A stretch of DNA of 64,000 nt from positions 52,967 through 116,966 of the forward strand of contig JAMYHX010000080.1 of NCBI GenBank assembly GCA_025529335.1, given 5' to 3'. The notes below the pieces were generated by a model. The model had not been told where the DNA came from. It saw only the letters and a program-made list of their open reading frames with translations, and made no database searches. The position numbers and the translations under genes are program-made. This stretch comes from Rhizopus sp. PT2906. Taxonomy: Eukaryota > Mucoromycota > Mucoromycetes > Mucorales > Rhizopodaceae. This document shows positions 54,740 through 64,000 of this stretch, piece after piece. How positions within the stretch are numbered: the stretch's first letter is position 1; every line of letters starts with the position of its first letter.

Positions 54740-55130
54740 AGTGTCCAACATCTTCTTTCTCAAAGTGTCCAACATCTTTTTCAAGTGTCCAACATCTTTC
54801 TGAAGTGTCCAACATCTTCTTTCTGAAGTGTCCAACATCTTTTTCAAAGTGTCCAACATCTTCTTTCTGAAGTGTCCAACATCTTTTTCAAGTGTCCAAC
54901 ATCTTTCTGAAGTGTCCAACATCTTTTTCAAAGTGTCCAACATCTTCTTTCTGAAGTGTCCAACATCTTTTTCAAAGTGTCCAACATCTTTCTCAAAGTG
55001 TCCAACATCTTTCTGAAGTGTCCAACATCTTTCTCAAAGTGTCCAACATCTTTCTCAAAGTGTCCAACATCTTTCTGAAGTGTCCAACATCTTCTTTCTG
55101 AAGTGTCCAACATCTTTCTGAAGTGTCCTA
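54740..55130. repeat. Minisatellite, about 18 units of 20-23 bp
   Basis: Units share AGTGTCCAACATCTT and vary in the end: TCTGA, TTTCA, TCTCAA or CTTTCTGA. About 18 complete units plus one degenerate unit (GTGTCCTACACTT) at the right edge. The unit length is not a multiple of three, yet the minus strand stays open for long stretches. Adjacent to the Tc1-like element. Confidence 0.95.
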
Positions 55131-55281
55131 CACTTGGTGCTCTTAAAAATACTTGCCAATGCTGTATAACCTACATAAAAAAAATATAATAAAGTTAAAA
55201 TTGTTTGTTGCTGATCTGATTGTAGCTTACCTTTTTCTTAATCGCTGTGTTATTGGCTTCTGGTGTGGTTGTCGATGCCAT
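54928..55281 (-). CDS. Possible spliced ORF running into the minisatellite
   Basis: ATG 55279-55281 overlaps the transposase stop (TAATG). Exon 1 encodes MASTTTPEANNTAIKKK; a 60-nt intron (55171-55230, donor GTAAGC, acceptor TATGTAG) leads to VIQHWQVFLRAPSVGHFRKM and then the repeats (LDTSERRCWTLQKDVGHFEK) to a stop at 54928-54930. 97 residues. The splice sites are good, but the product is mostly repeat. It could be real, a decayed element gene, or chance. Confidence 0.22.
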
Positions 55282-56564
55282 TACATAGGCTCCTTGTTTC
55301 GACATTTATCCCAGCACTTGTAAGAATGCGAAATAAAGCCTTTGAAGTGACTTTTCTCCATACTTTTGCAGGCTTCTGTAATTCTTTTTGATAAAGTGTC
55401 TTCCTGCAAAAACTTATGGCGCTTAACCTTACTCTTTGCCACTGCCCAGAATTGTTCTATTGGGTTAAACTCAGGAGAGTAAGTAGGAAGATACACACAT
55501 TTGTATCCTCGATACTCAATATACTTCTTTATGTTTTCGTGCGTGTGAATGGGTGCATTATCCATGACTATATAATGGCCTTTCATATGCAAATGCTTGT
55601 CCATTTCATCGAGAGTCGTTTTTAAGAAACTGATGTAGTGGCCTGTGACAGTTCCTGAGCTTATATATCCATCAGCTTTTCTCTTCTTAGCAGGTCTTGG
55701 TTTTTTCACGCCAACTGCAATCAAACCTGAAGCGGAGATAGCGCCCAATATAGACGTTGTATTTGCTCTCGTAGTGGGTCTGGTAACAATGGCACGAGAA
55801 CCTTTTTTGGATCAAGCTCGTGAGCGTTTCATATTAATATCAAACGCAGACTCGTCAAGGAACACGCAATTCGTCAGGAAATTCATGTCGGTATTCTCCC
55901 ATTTGCAAACCCAATCGTGTCGTTCCTCAATCTTTGCCGAACTGTTTCTCTCAATAGAATGAAAATCAGCCTTCTTCAACGAAAGGTTACATTCACGTCT
56001 CATAAAGTTATAGACAGTGCTGCGTGAGACTTTAAGATCATGAAATTGCGTCGATAAATGCTCGGTCACTTCAACAACAGTAGCAGAGGGATTAGCATCA
56101 ATGAAGTTGATAACAGTCGTTTTATGCTCTTCGGTTAAGATGCACTTACGACCTACTTTTTTACAACTCTCAAAAATACTATCAGGACACACATTATACT
56201 GGTTAACTCATCTCTGCGCTGTTCGAATGTGAATACCCAACTGCTTCGCTGCAGCTGACGCACTCATGCACTTTTCGATCTTCAGATCAAAAAACCTAGC
56301 TTTATCCTGAACAGTATAACGCACATAATCTCGTTTCGTGTTTGCTTCCTTCATACGGATATCTTTGTCTTTTGTCTTTTCTATCAACATTGGGCAAGTC
56401 AGAGATGATTCACTGGAGGCCGTAGTTTTCAAGTACTCAGTATGTGTAGCAATTGTCTCAACAATAAATTCATTCTGATCAACAATGTAGTCCATAGGCT
56501 CAGGGCCGCCATTCTCATGAACAACCCTTCCATGCTCATCTTCATATAAAAATATTGTACTCAT
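55281..56564 (-). mobile_element. Tc1/mariner-like (DDE_3) transposase, two internal TGA stops
   Basis: One frame of 428 codons from ATG 56564 to TAA 55281-55283. N-terminal helix-turn-helix region: FFDLKIEKCMSASAAAKQLG, IHIRTAQR-stop-VNQYNVCP, TVVEVTEHLSTQFHDLKVSR. Catalytic core: CVFLDESAFDINMKRSRA-stop-SKKGSR (first Asp), GHYIVMDNAPIHTHENIKKY (second Asp), YLPTYSPEFNPIEQFWAVAK (Glu). Stops: TGA at 56208-56210 and 55812-55814, each where a Trp is expected. Terminal repeats were not found with certainty. Relatives lie at 13650-13757 and 24332-24688. The element is probably dead but recent. Confidence 0.92.
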
Positions 56565-57581
56565 GTTAAATTGTAAAGTATTGATGAAGAAAAAAAAAAA
56601 AAAAAAAAACTACCACTCTTCAATTTATATTTTTTTTCCAGTGCCAAGATTTACAACATGATTTCTAAGCAGGCGACATGGTTTCTGAAAATATGAAATT
56701 AATTTTGATTGGACAGCGACATCAATTTTGATTGCCCTGCGACATTGCTTGTTGGAAGCACTGTAATTACACTTGTTATATAAAATTATAATTATTATTG
56801 TGATTGGTCAGTTTATGTTCCTGAGCTTTTGTTCCTTCTATTCCTCGGTCATAAATATCCTAGATGCATACACATACGATATCGCTTAGTTTCTTTTTTG
56901 CATTTGAGTCCTTTAGTTTCAGTAACGCAGTTTTTTTTTATGCAAGCATCATTAATTATTATGTTTGTTGAAGAGGAAATCGTTTTGATTGAAGAATCTG
57001 ATAAATATTTCAAAATGTATCAAGAATCAAAACTTCAACCTGAAATAATTAAAGTAGCCTTCATTCAATATTCTAAAGTCAATTTGTCAACTGCATCCCT
57101 TATTTGAACACATTATGTTTTATAGACTAACTGCATAGGGAGTCATTTGATGCCCTTTTTTGGATCAAACTATACATATTTATCTGCAGCACTGTTTCAT
57201 TATTGATCCTCTTTATTAAAGCTGTGGTGATCTACAATGGGAGAGGAGGAAATAGCCTTTTTGTTCATGCTTAGAAGCCTTCTTTTTACATAATGTTTGT
57301 TAATACAACTGACAATGTAAACAAGATAACATTCAGATTAACCCTGTCTCTTGTTGATTCAAATTATTTGATAGAAAAGGGTTGATTCAAGTTTTCCTCT
57401 TGTCAAATAAAGTCTATTTTAATGTGCGGATATATGTTTTGATAGTTTCTTAATAAAGGCTATACATCAAATAATGACTATTTTTTTTATTACATTGATA
57501 GAATAACAATGAATACATCCCTCTGTTATAAATATATCTTTCTTTTTTTTATCACCTTTTCCTTTTACTTTTCTTTTTACA
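56565..57581. other. Intergenic, repeat-like
   Basis: A20 run (56587-56610), three GCGACAT motifs around 56670-56750 and a 55-codon frame starting about 56940 (MQASLIIMFVEEEIVLIEES) that I cannot support as a gene. Confidence 0.4.
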
Positions 57582-58816
57582 ATGAATATATTCAACAGTA
57601 ATAATATTAATCCATTCCGACCCAGTGCATCCCGTACGCACCATAACGATGGTATGGAACTCGATGATAACAAGTCAGAGGACACCTGCTGGGCACGTAC
57701 TCCTGAAACGCCTTCAAACTCCATTTCTGGGCTTAATGGTCTAATGGGCGGATCTTCTATGCTACAGCTTCACGGAAGTTTATATCGATCAAATGAAGAA
57801 AGTAGAAAAGGATCTCCTACTTGCCTCTCCGGTAATATGATCGCTCCTCCTATGAATGCATTTCCTGCACCTACTGCTAGTCATATGGGCTTCCCGTCTC
57901 CCTCAGGCTCGTCGTTTTCGGCTAACCAAAGACACCAGTCTTCTAATCCTCAGATACCTCCATTTGGTGATCCACACGCACGCTTCACTGATAATCAAAC
58001 AGTACAAATAGGCACCTCTGGCTTTTCTTTCAAAAGTAATCAAACAGCACAGACAACCACTTCTGGCTTTGTTTTCAAAGACCCTTTTGCGCCTGCAGTG
58101 CAAGTGGAGAAAAACGAGGATAATACGAGGTAAATTGGTGCAGAGATGTATGTATACCATCTAGTAACGTCACTATAAGTAATATTGTAGAAACGTCTGC
58201 CTTAACAACAACAGATCCTCCTTCTTTAACTACACAAGATGCCAAAAGAATATTTAAGGCAACTATAAGGGCCATTACTACTTATAGGGACTGGCTACCG
58301 ATTGTGTTTTTGAAGGAAAACCATCTGGCAAAATTAAGAAACGTAGGCTATTGTTATGCAAACATTATATATTTTCTCTAATCCTTTTTTTATGAAACAA
58401 AGGAAATGGATGGCTTAGTCACTCAATTAGAGCAACAGGCTTCTCATGAAAAGAAACGGTATAGATGTAACAACTCACAATTTGACATATCTGACATTAA
58501 GAAAACCCTGAAAAATTTGGAGCGTAAGTCAAAGGAGTATATTTACACTCTCACGAGTCTTGATGACACTGTTTCTTCACTATCCACTGAATATGAACTG
58601 TCGCTAGAGGGCCTTAAGCCGTTGCCACCTCGTAACAAGAAAATTCGTTGTAAGCAAACTAATATTCCTTTTGCTCCGATAGACGCTATACGAATGAAAA
58701 TGGAGCTTCAAAGGGTGCAGAAGCTTATGCGTGGGGATTGGGAGAAACAAGATGACGAGGATACTGTGCTGAAAGAACGAGAACTAAAGAGACATCGCAA
58801 AGATCTAAATAATTAA
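57582..58816 (+). CDS. Unidentified Ser/Pro-rich and coiled-coil protein with GFxF motifs
   Basis: ATG 57582 after a T-rich tract: MNIFNSNNINPFRPSASRTH. The first 180 residues are Ser/Pro/Asn-rich and low in order, with SGFSFKSNQT and SGFVFKDPFAP, short repeats like FG-nucleoporin motifs. An intron (58132-58181, using acceptor TATAAG) keeps the frame: DNT-SNIVETSALTTTDPPS, DAKRIFKATIRAITTYRDWL. A second intron (about 58340-58403) leads to a helical, charged end: EMDGLVTQLEQQASHEKKRY, DIKKTLKNLERKSKEYIYTL, ELKRHRKDLNN. About 370 residues. A nuclear-pore or chromatin role is only a guess. Confidence 0.6.
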
Positions 58817-59353
58817 ATTATGAAGAGTTAAAGTTTTAATAAAGTATATGTTTACTTTCTTTAAAAGGTCGTTTGAGAATGTGAAGCCTTGATAAATAAT
58901 GAATTTTTCTCAACTTTACCAATAAAAATGACTACAAAGACTCTATACATGTTTCTTTGTATTTATCAACCTGTAAGATTACTGATAATCACTTGATCCT
59001 TAAAAACAAAGTATCCAGGCACATTCTTATGTACTCACGCCATAAACCAAAATAAATAATCATCAAAGTCTGACATGATAGCATCACAAGATTGAGGGGT
59101 AAACCAGAACGACTCTAGTGACAATACTCATTTTGGTTTCGAGATAATACCATGTAAATTAGAGAAAATAAGAGCAAGCTTCAGATAAAGTTTTTTTGAC
59201 GCTGTTTATCCAAAAAAAAAAGAACACAAGTGTAATAATATGAATAAAGCAAAAAAGAGATCCTTATGAGCACTTTATTTTGCCTGCAGTATATTTTTTA
59301 CTGATAACAAACAAGAAATTGCCCCGACTCCCACACATCTGGACCCAATCGTG
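58817..59353. other. Intergenic between convergent genes
   Basis: 3' ends of two convergent genes; AT-rich, no RNA gene or repeat recognised. Confidence 0.45.
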
Positions 59354-60464
59354 TCAATTCAAGTAGTTGTGTCTTTGTCTTGAAAGGGAATATACAATAG
59401 GGTAATACGACCGTTGGTTGTGTTGGTATAGGTATGGGTATGGTTTATGATAATAATATGTACTATAGTAACAATAATTATTATCATCATCATCGATATC
59501 ATCTTCTTCTTCTTCTTCATTTTCTTCATAATTGTAAATCTCTGGTTGCTCATAGTAAAGAGAAGCTCTAGAAGCGGATTTCCTTAACCTTGCATAAGAA
59601 CTATCGATTGATTTCGATCTTTGTCTATTATTCGTTTGATGATAATGATGAGGAACTGCTGTTGAGACAAGAGTGGTTGATTGACTATGGCTCGATGCAA
59701 TACTATTGTGACGTGACAGACGTTCTTCAGATTTTGATCTTTGATGCAATAACCGTTGTTCATCCTGTTTCAATACTGAATTCAATTGGATGATCTCTTC
59801 CATCATTCTATCTCTGTTCTCTAGTAATTCTCTCTCCTTTCGCTGCCATTCTGCTCTATCAATCGCCTGTTGTTGTTCCATCAATAGCACCTTGTTCTTC
59901 AATTCCTGTAGCAACATCTGTGTCTCGTCCATTTTATTTTCTTTGTTATAACGCGGTGTTGCAGTGGCAGTCGAAGGTTGTTCCTCGGTTGTCTCTGATG
60001 CCCCTGAGGTTATTGTTTTATAATACGCTGGTGATAAAGATTCAAGAGCTGATTCATAGACTCTACTCGATGTATCGTCTTCACTGGCAACAGTTACTGT
60101 TTGATAATGATCATGGGAAGTCATGTGTTTTACTATCAAGTAGAAGGAGAGCAATGGTTACTAAACGAACAATAGACGTTATTATGTTGTTACCTTTGTG
60201 TGTAGGAAGTGTCAACAATGATCTATCTAAATATTCCTGTTCTTCTACTTGTGTCTTGTCATTATCAAATCTAGTCAAAATCTTCCTTGTAGGCGTAATA
60301 ACTCTCCTTGGTTTGGGCATCACGATAGTAGGCTGTTCATTATCCATCACAGTCAAATGAGTTGGTTTCTTATAGATTGGCATAGGATCTGTCACTAACT
60401 GGTTGGTATTTGCCATCATTGGCAACTTCATATCTGATTTTTTCTTCTTGAATAGTTTCATCAT
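59354..60464 (-). CDS. Unidentified coiled-coil protein with acidic, Tyr-rich tail
   Basis: Exon 1 from ATG 60464: MMKLFKKKKSDMKLPMMANT, then QPTIVMPKPRRVITPTRKIL, ending LPTHK. An intron of about 65 nt joins in phase to VKHMTSHDHYQTVTVASEDD, ending 59354. The middle is a coiled coil (DETQMLLQELKNKVLLMEQQ, AEWQRKERELLENRDRMMEE). Ser/Arg-rich stretches (RSKSEERLSRHNS, RQRSKSIDSSYARLRKSASR) look like kinase sites. The tail has an acidic run and Tyr/His-rich end. A basic N-terminus could bind membrane. No family recognised. About 350 residues. Confidence 0.65.
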
Positions 60465-60668
60465 GTCTTTAAAAAAAAAAAGAAACAACAAATAATGAAA
60501 AGAAAAGAAACATCTTTTGTGCACGCACACACAAAAAAAGACCGTGTTTAGAAAAAATCAATAAACAAAAGGAGGAAAAAGGAAAGTATAAAATGCCGAC
60601 GATGATCTTAAAAAGCCGCCCTTTGGCGTTGCGCTTACTGTAACAGTCGCTTAAAAAAAAGTAAACCG

Positions 60669-61245
60669 TTATTCATCTTCATCGTTATCTTTATTATTCT
60701 CATCACGGTTACCAGAGTCCTCATCAACTTGTTCTAATCACTATCATCAACCAAACCATCTTTATAAAATATTTCCGCTGTCCAAGCTTTCATACTTAGC
60801 TTCTTCTTGCGGCTAGATTCTTCTACAATGCTTTTAATGGCATCATTAGGATTGATTTGATTCGTTTCATATATATTATTTAGACCAGGAAAATGAAGGG
60901 AAATACTACATGCGCCAAAAAATTCACCAACAAAGTTTTTCATTGTGTAGCTTGATGCTACACATGACTTTATAAAACACCCATCTTGGCTTGTTCCTTT
61001 TCAAAAAGAAAAAGATAAAGAAACACTGTTATTGTTGTATTTAATCTTATGTTATCAGATTGATCAATAAAGAACCAAGGTCAATTAAGTGTAATTACGA
61101 TAAATTCGTATTTTGGTCGTGTGAAGTTGTAAAATGAAATCACAGTTATCGTCCCGAGAAAGCGCTCGTAACATTAGCCACTTTGTCATGAATTTTTTCG
61201 TGCATGTAATGTTTTTTCAAAATGAATAGCATCTTTTGATACGAT
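60669..61245 (-). pseudogene. Gene remnant interrupted by MITE copy D
   Basis: Minus strand. Skipping the element and one copy of the 8-bp duplication, the frame is continuous: IVSKDAIHF then PGLNNIYETNQINPNDAIKS, IVEESSRKKKLSMKAWTAEI, FYKDGLVDDSD-stop. After a one-base shift it continues LEQVDEDSGNRDENNKDNDE, DE to TAA 60669-60671. So two lesions are visible: the insertion and a frameshift. The 5' side is cut by another repeat at about 61250. Basic-acidic composition suggests a nuclear protein or element-borne gene; not identified. Confidence 0.48.
60898..61218 (+). mobile_element. MITE copy D with 8-bp target duplication
   Basis: 321 bp, ends GGGAAATACTACATGCGCC and (right) GCATGTAATGTTTTTTC. 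Flanked by direct repeats AAAATGAA at 60890-60897 and 61219-61226. The interior matches copies A-C (GTGTAATTACGATAAATTCG). An 8-bp duplication is typical of hAT-type elements; no transposase is inside. Confidence 0.85.
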
Positions 61246-61268
61246 TTATGATGTAGTATGATTACCTT

Positions 61269-61522
61269 GATGTAGTATACGAATTTATGAAGTATCATCA
61301 TAATTACACTTGAAGTGATCTTGATTGTTGTAATCATTCTTTTCTTTATTAGTTCGAATTGTACAACGCAAAATAAAACACAGTAATATAAAGAGCTTTT
61401 TTGAGTGAGAATGGAAACAACAAAGAGACAAACCGAGAAGAAAACAGGGAGAGGAGGGTGGGAACAACCAAGATCACTTAAATGTAATTATAAGGATACT
61501 TTATAAATTCGTATACTACATC
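61269..61522. mobile_element. Fold-back element with about 60-bp arms
   Basis: The left arm 61269-61332 and right arm 61463-61522 are reverse complements with few mismatches (ending GATGTAGTATACGAATTTAT and its inverse). A 130-bp middle separates them. Each arm resembles the inner segment of the MITE family (AAGATCA...GTGTAATTAT). Confidence 0.65.
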
Positions 61523-61680
61523 AGAAATTCTTCTGCTTTTGAATATGCCGAAAAAGAAGCCAAAAAACCAAAGGCAAACGTATCAGATAGACTTGAAATA
61601 TACTTTAGTTCTCAATAGGTCCTCTTAGTTTATTTCTAACCTCAAAATTTACATTTCTTCTTACTCTTATTTAAATAATT

Positions 61681-62324
61681 AGACTTTCTCAAGCGTCAAC
61701 ACAGTCAAGATTTTCTCAAATTTCTTCGCTTGCCAGCTCATCTCAATTCACCGCCAATACCATCGATAACAGTCAATCTATCATTTCCAATAATAGACTG
61801 TTATCTCCTAAACAGATCTTTGAAATCATTGATCCGTCTATCAAAAGACAAGCAATTCTCTCTGTGTACAATGTACAGTCTGATAGCAATTGTGACTTTC
61901 GAGCTATTGAAGAACATTTGAAGAGCGGAGAGAATAACTGGAAATCTGTTAAGACAGATATGCTAAAGCACCTCAAGTCGAAGTTGGAGTTTTGCTCAAA
62001 GCACCTCCGTGTAGATGGAATTGACGCTTGTTTGAAACTCTAAAAGATATGTCAGGACCTCAGCCAGATCTTGAAAAGTGGTTCACTATTCCTGACTGTG
62101 CTATGGTGGCTTGCAATACCTATAATGTTGCAATTGCTGTCCATAGTTCAGAAGAGTCATCACTTTTTATTCCATTATTTAATATGCCTGTTACTGTCAA
62201 GTCCCTCGTCCTTCAACTTAGTTCAAGACATTTTTATTTTGTTCGCTTAAAGCCTCATTCCAGATATCAGTCCAACTCTTTATCCGACCTATCTTCCGAT
62301 CTGTCAATAATACGGATTTACTAG
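61681..62324 (+). pseudogene. OTU-like cysteine protease relic
   Basis: Plus frame with a Ser/Gln-rich lead (SQASTQSRFSQISSLASSSQ), then AILSVYNVQSDSNCDFRAIE, EHLKSGENNWKSVKTDMLKH, resembling the OTU catalytic D-x-N-C-x-FRA box. A stop at 62041-62043 and a frameshift follow; the next frame continues LKDMSGPQPDLEKWFTIPDC, AMVACNTYNVAIAVHSSEES, then SSRHFYFVRLKPHSRYQ with the likely catalytic His. The end is degenerate. Such OTU proteins often sit next to or inside fungal mobile elements, but I see no partner transposase here. Confidence 0.52.
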
Positions 62325-63799
62325 CTATAGGTCCATATTTTATTATTTCTTTCACTACCATTTTTTATTTCATTATCATCCTATCATCATTGATAAATAT
62401 CTGCTTATAGATATTTCTTAAGTATATAAGAAAAAAAATACTTTGTTACTTAATTATAGTGAGGGTCATCTGAAGAGTTCAATAAGATCTTTACTTCGTA
62501 GATTTACTTCTAAGGCAAGCCAAACAAATCGTCTCTCTAGACCAATAGCAAAACACCTTTAACTATGTCACGAACTAGAGTGCAAATATCAAAAACCCAA
62601 TTTTTTTCTTTTTCTTCTCTATGGGAACAAATATCGAGAGACTCAAGATCCCTTTGTCGGTCTTGTTTCTTTACCCTCTGCTAGCTGTCCACAGAAGCTC
62701 CCTCTTTCAAAGACTCGAGTTGTACGTCTGGCAGTGATCCGTATCTTTATCTTGTGTTAAAGGTACTGTGCATAGCCGTCTTCATATCTTTTTTTTTTAG
62801 AAAAAAAATGTCAACGAAATCAAAAAAATAAAAAAAAAAAAGCAATTTGTTAACTCTCAAATTAGATATAGAAGCAAACATATTGTTCTGCTGTCAAATG
62901 AAGAATCCTCAGTGAACAAGTCAACTACAAACCATCTTCTTTTCCAAGCTTACCTTGACTAACTACTTGGCATGTGTGCTATAGAATACATCATTTCATA
63001 ATAAAAGAGCCCTTTTTCAAAGATAATATAAAGCTTGAAAATCCTACAAGCCAAGGCATCCTCTCTAACTCTATCGTCTTAATCGAACTTGATTAAGACC
63101 ATCGACTTCTTTAACTGTCATTTATACAGGTTAAAAACTGTGATCGATACGGCTGACTGAAAACATAATATATGTGCTTGACTTGCGTTAGACTTTTGGC
63201 GAGTTTAGCGTGTCGAGTTGCAATATCTATAGGCTTATTTACCTTTCTTGAGAGACAGGTCAATTTACTATTCATCTCAACACTTTGAATTGAGAACATT
63301 TATGAATTGACACTTGCGATTTGAATATCAACATTACATTTACTATACAACTTTAGCAGGGTCAAGTAGTTTTATTCAAATCAAGTCTTTGTTTAACTGA
63401 ATGAAATATCGAGAACGATTCTTATGTTTATTAGCACGACACGTTAAGATTGAATAGACTCGATTCCCATAGTGAGCGCTGTTGCTAAATGTCAATATTC
63501 ATTTTGGTTCAAAAGGCTCTATGTCCGTGATCTTAGATGATGATTACTATACAGGTAAGCTATTTGTGTCGTATGCAACTTGTCTCAGTGTATTAAATGA
63601 TGCGTATTAAAAGTCTTTTGGTCACTCTCACGGTGGACACTTGATGAATACTTGATTTACTCTCTTCATAAAACATCATTTCTCCTCCTAGTTATGCATC
63701 AGGACGTACTGCCTTTTACATCAATAAAGAAACAATGTATAAAAAGACAATCAGATATGTGCAAAGTACATTCTATTAACTAAGTTTATTTTAAGTGAT
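62325..63799. other. Intergenic, no supported gene
   Basis: 1.5 kb of AT-rich sequence. A possible first exon MSVILDDDYYT (63521-63553) with donor GTAAGC and a possible second block after TCCTCCTAG (63692) were considered but not supported. Confidence 0.4.
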
Positions 63800-64000
63800 T
63801 TACTGATTAGCCAATTCCTTGGCGAGTTCTTCAGCACGCTTTTGAACATCATTGATATCACCTTGCATATAGAAAGCGTTTTCAGGCAAGTTATCGTGCT
63901 TACCAGCCAAGATTTCCTTGAAGGAACGAATGGTATCTTGGAGCTTGACAAGACGACCTTCGTAACCGGTGAAGACTTGGGCAACAGCGAAAGGTTGAGA
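63800..64000 (-). CDS. ATP2: F1-ATP synthase beta subunit, C-terminal part
   Basis: Mitochondrial catalytic F1 subunit. Only the last 66 codons are in the window: SQPFAVAQVFTGYEGRLVKL, QDTIRSFKEILAGKHDNLPE, NAFYMQGDINDVQKRAEELA, KELANQ, stop 63800-63802. This is the strongly conserved C-terminal helical domain. Codon use is more biased toward C-ending codons than in neighbouring genes, as for highly expressed proteins. The start lies right of base 64000. Confidence 0.96.
   Translation of the reverse strand, partial: SQPFAVAQVFTGYEGRLVKLQDTIRSFKEILAGKHDNLPENAFYMQGDINDVQKRAEELAKELANQ

Noticed and set aside
54722..55113. Long open frames on both strands of the minisatellite as a repeat protein
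   Set aside because: The unit lacks stops in several frames, so openness alone is not evidence of coding; kept only as a low-confidence spliced ORF.
63521..63780. Possible two-exon plus gene (MSVILDDDYYT joined to VMHQDVLPF)
   Set aside because: Short, with a long intron for this genome, and it runs into the 3' end of ATP2.
1..64000. CRISPR arrays, phage or bacterial operons
   Set aside because: None seen; spliced eukaryotic genes throughout, and the only regular array (54740-55130) is a minisatellite without spacers.

Overview
This window is nuclear DNA from a filamentous fungus, most likely an early-diverging mould of the Mucorales (Mucoromycota). The assignment is inferred from four things: AT-rich sequence; short GT-AG introns of about 45-85 nt; T-rich or pyrimidine tracts just upstream of many start codons; and fungal housekeeping genes mixed with Tc1/mariner-like (DDE_3), Helitron, LINE-like and small inverted-repeat elements. 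I ran no database search. Every family name comes from recognising motifs and domain order, and exon joins were worked out by hand.

Layout: 1-12 kb carries TFIIF-alpha (partial), mitochondrial ClpX, an intronless stand-alone Dicer platform/PAZ-like protein, the MRS2 magnesium channel, a BAP31/Yet-type ER protein, a decayed unidentified gene and a monocarboxylate-type MFS transporter. 12-14 kb is a decayed zone with a Helitron fragment, a tRNA-Asn and a transposase relic. 14-24.2 kb has a YANK (STK32) kinase, a gene that starts inside a mobile-element end, ATP10, TMF1-like golgin, Yip1 and the SWI/SNF subunit Snf12. 24.3-25.4 kb is another transposon graveyard.

25.5-50.7 kb is a dense gene block: CSA/ERCC8, a small acylated protein, PPIL3, a FYVE protein, two poorly known genes, ERG4, an alpha-arrestin, a charged secreted protein, CCDC137, MED27, a GPI-anchored GH16 enzyme, a 46-aa cysteine protein, prohibitin, PIG-X/Pbn1, an IBtk-like ankyrin/RCC1/BTB protein, SRP receptor alpha and a GT15 mannosyltransferase. 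51-63.7 kb is mostly accessory: broken genes, an 18-unit minisatellite, a nearly complete Tc1-like element with two internal stops, two unidentified coiled-coil genes and an OTU-like relic. The 3' end of ATP2 closes the window.

There is no operon logic. Several genes share cellular themes: mitochondria (ClpX, MRS2, ATP10, prohibitin, ATP2), ER/Golgi/cell wall (BAP31, Yip1, TMF1, SRP receptor, PIG-X, GT15, GH16, ERG4) and transcription/repair (TFIIF, Snf12, MED27, CSA). The most notable items are the orphan Dicer-PAZ-like protein, a roughly 320-370 bp inverted-repeat element family with four copies (two inside broken genes, one supplying a start codon), and recurring nonsense codons in the relics that fit C-to-T decay.
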